The notes below the pieces were generated by a model. The model worked only from the letters and a program-made list of their open reading frames with translations. It made no database searches and was not told the DNA's origin. Made by a program: the position numbers and the translations under genes. From DATKAS01 sp963733765 (lineage in GTDB: Bacteria > Actinomycetota > Acidimicrobiia > Acidimicrobiales > DATKAS01), in contig CAVTEI010000005.1 of assembly GCA_963733765.1 (NCBI GenBank), positions 1 to 64,000 on the forward strand: DNA of 64,000 nucleotides, written 5' to 3'. This document shows positions 62,604-64,000 of the stretch, piece by piece; the first letter of the stretch is position 1, and the number at the start of each line of letters is the position of its first letter.

Positions 62604-63472
62604 CCCATCCGGTCGTCACGGGCATCTACATCCACCCGGTGAAGTCCTGTCGGCGCGTCGAAGTCGATCGCGCGGTCGTCAGTCAGTACGGGTTCCTGGG
62701 CGACCGCGAATGGCAAGTCCAAGGTCCGGTGGGCCAGTTCATGACGCAGCGCAAGTTCCCCGCATTGGCTCGAGTGCAGCCGGCACTCATTTCCGGCGGT
62801 CTGCGGCTGCAGTGCGATGGATTGCCCGACCTCAAGGTGGAGACGCCCGCCGCGGTGAACAGCCACGGCAAGACCGCTACGGGCAGCGTGCCCGTTGCCG
62901 ACGCGGGCGACGAAGCGGCAGCCTGGCTCGAACGGGCGTTGTCGATCGAGTGCCGGCTCACCTCCATCGCCTCCGGGTACGAGCGACATCCCCTGATCGG
63001 CGGGGACGACGTCTTCGGCCAACAGGTGACATTCGTCGACGCCGCGCCGGTGCATCTCGTCAGCGCGTCGTCGTATCGATTTCTGCTCGATCACGCAGCC
63101 GAGCCCTTCCCCATCGAGCGCTTCCGCCCCAATCTCGTCGTCGACGGCGCGGGGGCATGGGAGGAGGACACATGGCAAGCGCTCTCGATCGGGGACGCCG
63201 AACTTCGCGTATCCCTGCCGTGGCCACGGTGCACCGTCCCGCAGGTCGATCAGGACACCGGCGAGCGGCACCGTGAGCCGGCGGTCGTGCTCAAGCGCTT
63301 CCGCTGGTGCTCCGACGCGTCGAGCCTCCCCGCGCCGGTGCAACCGCTGATCGCCGGCAACGCCCTCTTCGGGATCGCGGCATCGATCGCCCCCGCTGGC
63401 GCCGTGATCAGCCGGGGTGCGGCAGTCGAGGTGCTAGCTACCGGTACACCCCTCCTTGCCGCACCCGGCTAG
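62600..63472 (+). CDS. MOSC-domain protein (YcbX-like)
   Basis: 290 residues. N-terminal MOSC_N beta barrel (VVTGIYIHPVKSCRRVEVDRAVVSQYGFLGDREWQ, FMTQRKFPALARVQP) and a MOSC domain (HLVSASSYRFLLDHA, ERFRPNLVVDGAGAWEEDTW, LPWPRCTVPQVDQDTG with the conserved Cys). MOSC proteins bind Mo-cofactor or carry sulfur; YcbX-type enzymes reduce N-hydroxylated compounds with Mo-cofactor. It is coupled to the upstream membrane gene by a GTGA overlap and fits the window's many Mo-cofactor genes. Confidence 0.85.
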   Translation: MTHPVVTGIYIHPVKSCRRVEVDRAVVSQYGFLGDREWQVQGPVGQFMTQRKFPALARVQPALISGGLRLQCDGLPDLKVETPAAVNSHGKTATGSVPVADAGDEAAAWLERALSIECRLTSIASGYERHPLIGGDDVFGQQVTFVDAAPVHLVSASSYRFLLDHAAEPFPIERFRPNLVVDGAGAWEEDTWQALSIGDAELRVSLPWPRCTVPQVDQDTGERHREPAVVLKRFRWCSDASSLPAPVQPLIAGNALFGIAASIAPAGAVISRGAAVEVLATGTPLLAAPG

Positions 63473-63487
63473 CCCTCGCTGCTGTCC

Positions 63488-63997
63488 TCAGCCCTCGTCG
63501 AGCACGTCGCCGAGGTCCATCCCGAACTTGATCAGGTCCTCAGCAGTGAGCGAGCGGTGCGCGAGCACGATGCCTCCCGCGTCGCGGACGGCATCCCGCA
63601 GTGGGATAGCCCACATGTGTTCGATCGCGAGCACCAGCGCCGAGGTGCCATCAGGCAGGTCCTCGAGCAGGCCCACCGCGAGCACCTCGGCGGCGCTGGG
63701 GCCGCCCGGATCGGCAGAAGCTCCGAGCTCGGCACCGGCCACCGCACCATCCCCGCCGGCGACCCCGAGGCCTACCAGTGCGCCCACCACAGTGCGCAAC
63801 TCTGCCCGCTGCTCATCGTCCAGGTCGGACACGCTCAGCACGGCGAGATCGTCGCCGTCGCGCATCACGAAGACCGCATCGATGATCTTGATCTGCCCGA
63901 TCTCGCTGAGCCGGGCCAGCTCCTCGGCGATACGACCCTCGAGGAGCTCGTTGTCGGGGAACCCGATGACAAATGCCTGTATCGGTCCAATAGCCAT
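63488..63997 (-). CDS. DUF6325/DUF1269-like protein
   Basis: 169 residues. AIGPIQAFVIGFPDNELLEGRIAEELARL, IKIIDAVFVMRDGDDLAVLSVSDLD, a Gly/Ala-rich centre and SALVLAIEHMWAIPLRDAVRDAGGIVLAHRSLTAEDL. This is the pattern of actinobacterial DUF6325 membrane-associated proteins (ferredoxin-like halves around a Gly-rich hinge). Function unknown. Convergent with the MOSC gene, 15 bases apart. The gene start at 63997 lies 3 bases from the window end. Confidence 0.75.
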   Translation of the reverse strand: MAIGPIQAFVIGFPDNELLEGRIAEELARLSEIGQIKIIDAVFVMRDGDDLAVLSVSDLDDEQRAELRTVVGALVGLGVAGGDGAVAGAELGASADPGGPSAAEVLAVGLLEDLPDGTSALVLAIEHMWAIPLRDAVRDAGGIVLAHRSLTAEDLIKFGMDLGDVLDEG

Positions 63998-64000
63998 GAA

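Noticed and set aside
1..64000. CRISPR array, prophage or integrative element
   Set aside because: No regularly spaced direct repeats, cas, integrase, capsid or conjugation genes were seen.

Overview
The window reads as a contig from a high-GC actinobacterium, most likely in or near the class Acidimicrobiia. The clues are a mycothiol-type DinB/maleylpyruvate isomerase family gene, a galU-glp-moaA-moaC-glpR/sepX block typical of Actinobacteria, GTG starts with 4-base stop/start overlaps, DUF2332, DUF559 and DUF4239 family genes, and a form I CO dehydrogenase. About 50 single-base frame breaks interrupt otherwise well conserved proteins. In several places changing one base restores a family consensus (coxL near 46290, thiQ near 37260 and in the C run near 37966). 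Most of these breaks therefore look like indel errors in the sequence rather than pseudogenes. The first ~1.59 kb is a multiply frameshifted oxoprolinase/hydantoinase gene that joins abruptly to the middle of an MBOAT acyltransferase gene, which points to a chimeric join.

Layout. 1-5.5 kb: oxoprolinase fragment, truncated MBOAT acyltransferase with an SGNH (DUF459) partner, and a MatB-like acyl-CoA synthetase. 5.5-11 kb, minus strand: two copper-protein lipoproteins, tRNA-Ala(CGC), and the glpR/sepX, moaC, moaA, glp, galU block. 11-16.6 kb: a CIRCE operator, fmdB-mtnP, a CpaB-like SAF protein, a PHP phosphoesterase and tldD/tldE. 16.6-26 kb: thioesterase, ThDP enzyme with an alpha/beta hydrolase, lipoprotein, PAP2 enzyme, DUF2332, SDR, dxs and an inositol-phosphatase family gene. 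26-30 kb, minus strand: phosphotransferase, SCP-x-type thiolase, HMG-CoA-synthase/DUF35 fusion and nfuA. 31-32 kb: a DUF559 nuclease-like gene enclosed by inverted repeats. 33-38 kb: a TPP riboswitch and thiN-thiB-thiP-thiQ, a thiamine salvage/uptake operon. 38-43 kb: Gfo/Idh oxidoreductase, a split-barrel flavin protein, P450, metallo-beta-lactamase and a large membrane protein.

43.2-54.8 kb is an aerobic CO dehydrogenase island made of two convergent operons. The plus-strand operon runs mocA, a small ORF, coxM, coxS, coxL (with the form I active-site motif AYRCSFR), an xdhC-YHS fusion, coxG, and five small single-pass membrane proteins. The minus-strand operon runs (GNAT), coxF/xdhC, a small two-cysteine protein, coxD (MoxR ATPase), coxE (VWA) and two small uncharacterised proteins. 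Mo-cofactor synthesis (moaA, moaC, glp, mocA, a MOSC protein) recurs through the window and fits this Mo-Cu enzyme. 55-64 kb holds an acyl-CoA-dehydrogenase-like flavoprotein, two DUF4239 membrane proteins, a NarL-type two-component system, other membrane proteins, a MOSC protein and a DUF6325-like protein.

Three families of intergenic palindromes occur: A, bounding the DUF559 gene; B, at 15.07 and 50.92 kb; C, at 5.46 and 43.17 kb. Several sit exactly where convergent genes end. The DUF559 cassette with its palindromic ends and the membrane-protein module behind coxG are the best candidates for undescribed biology.
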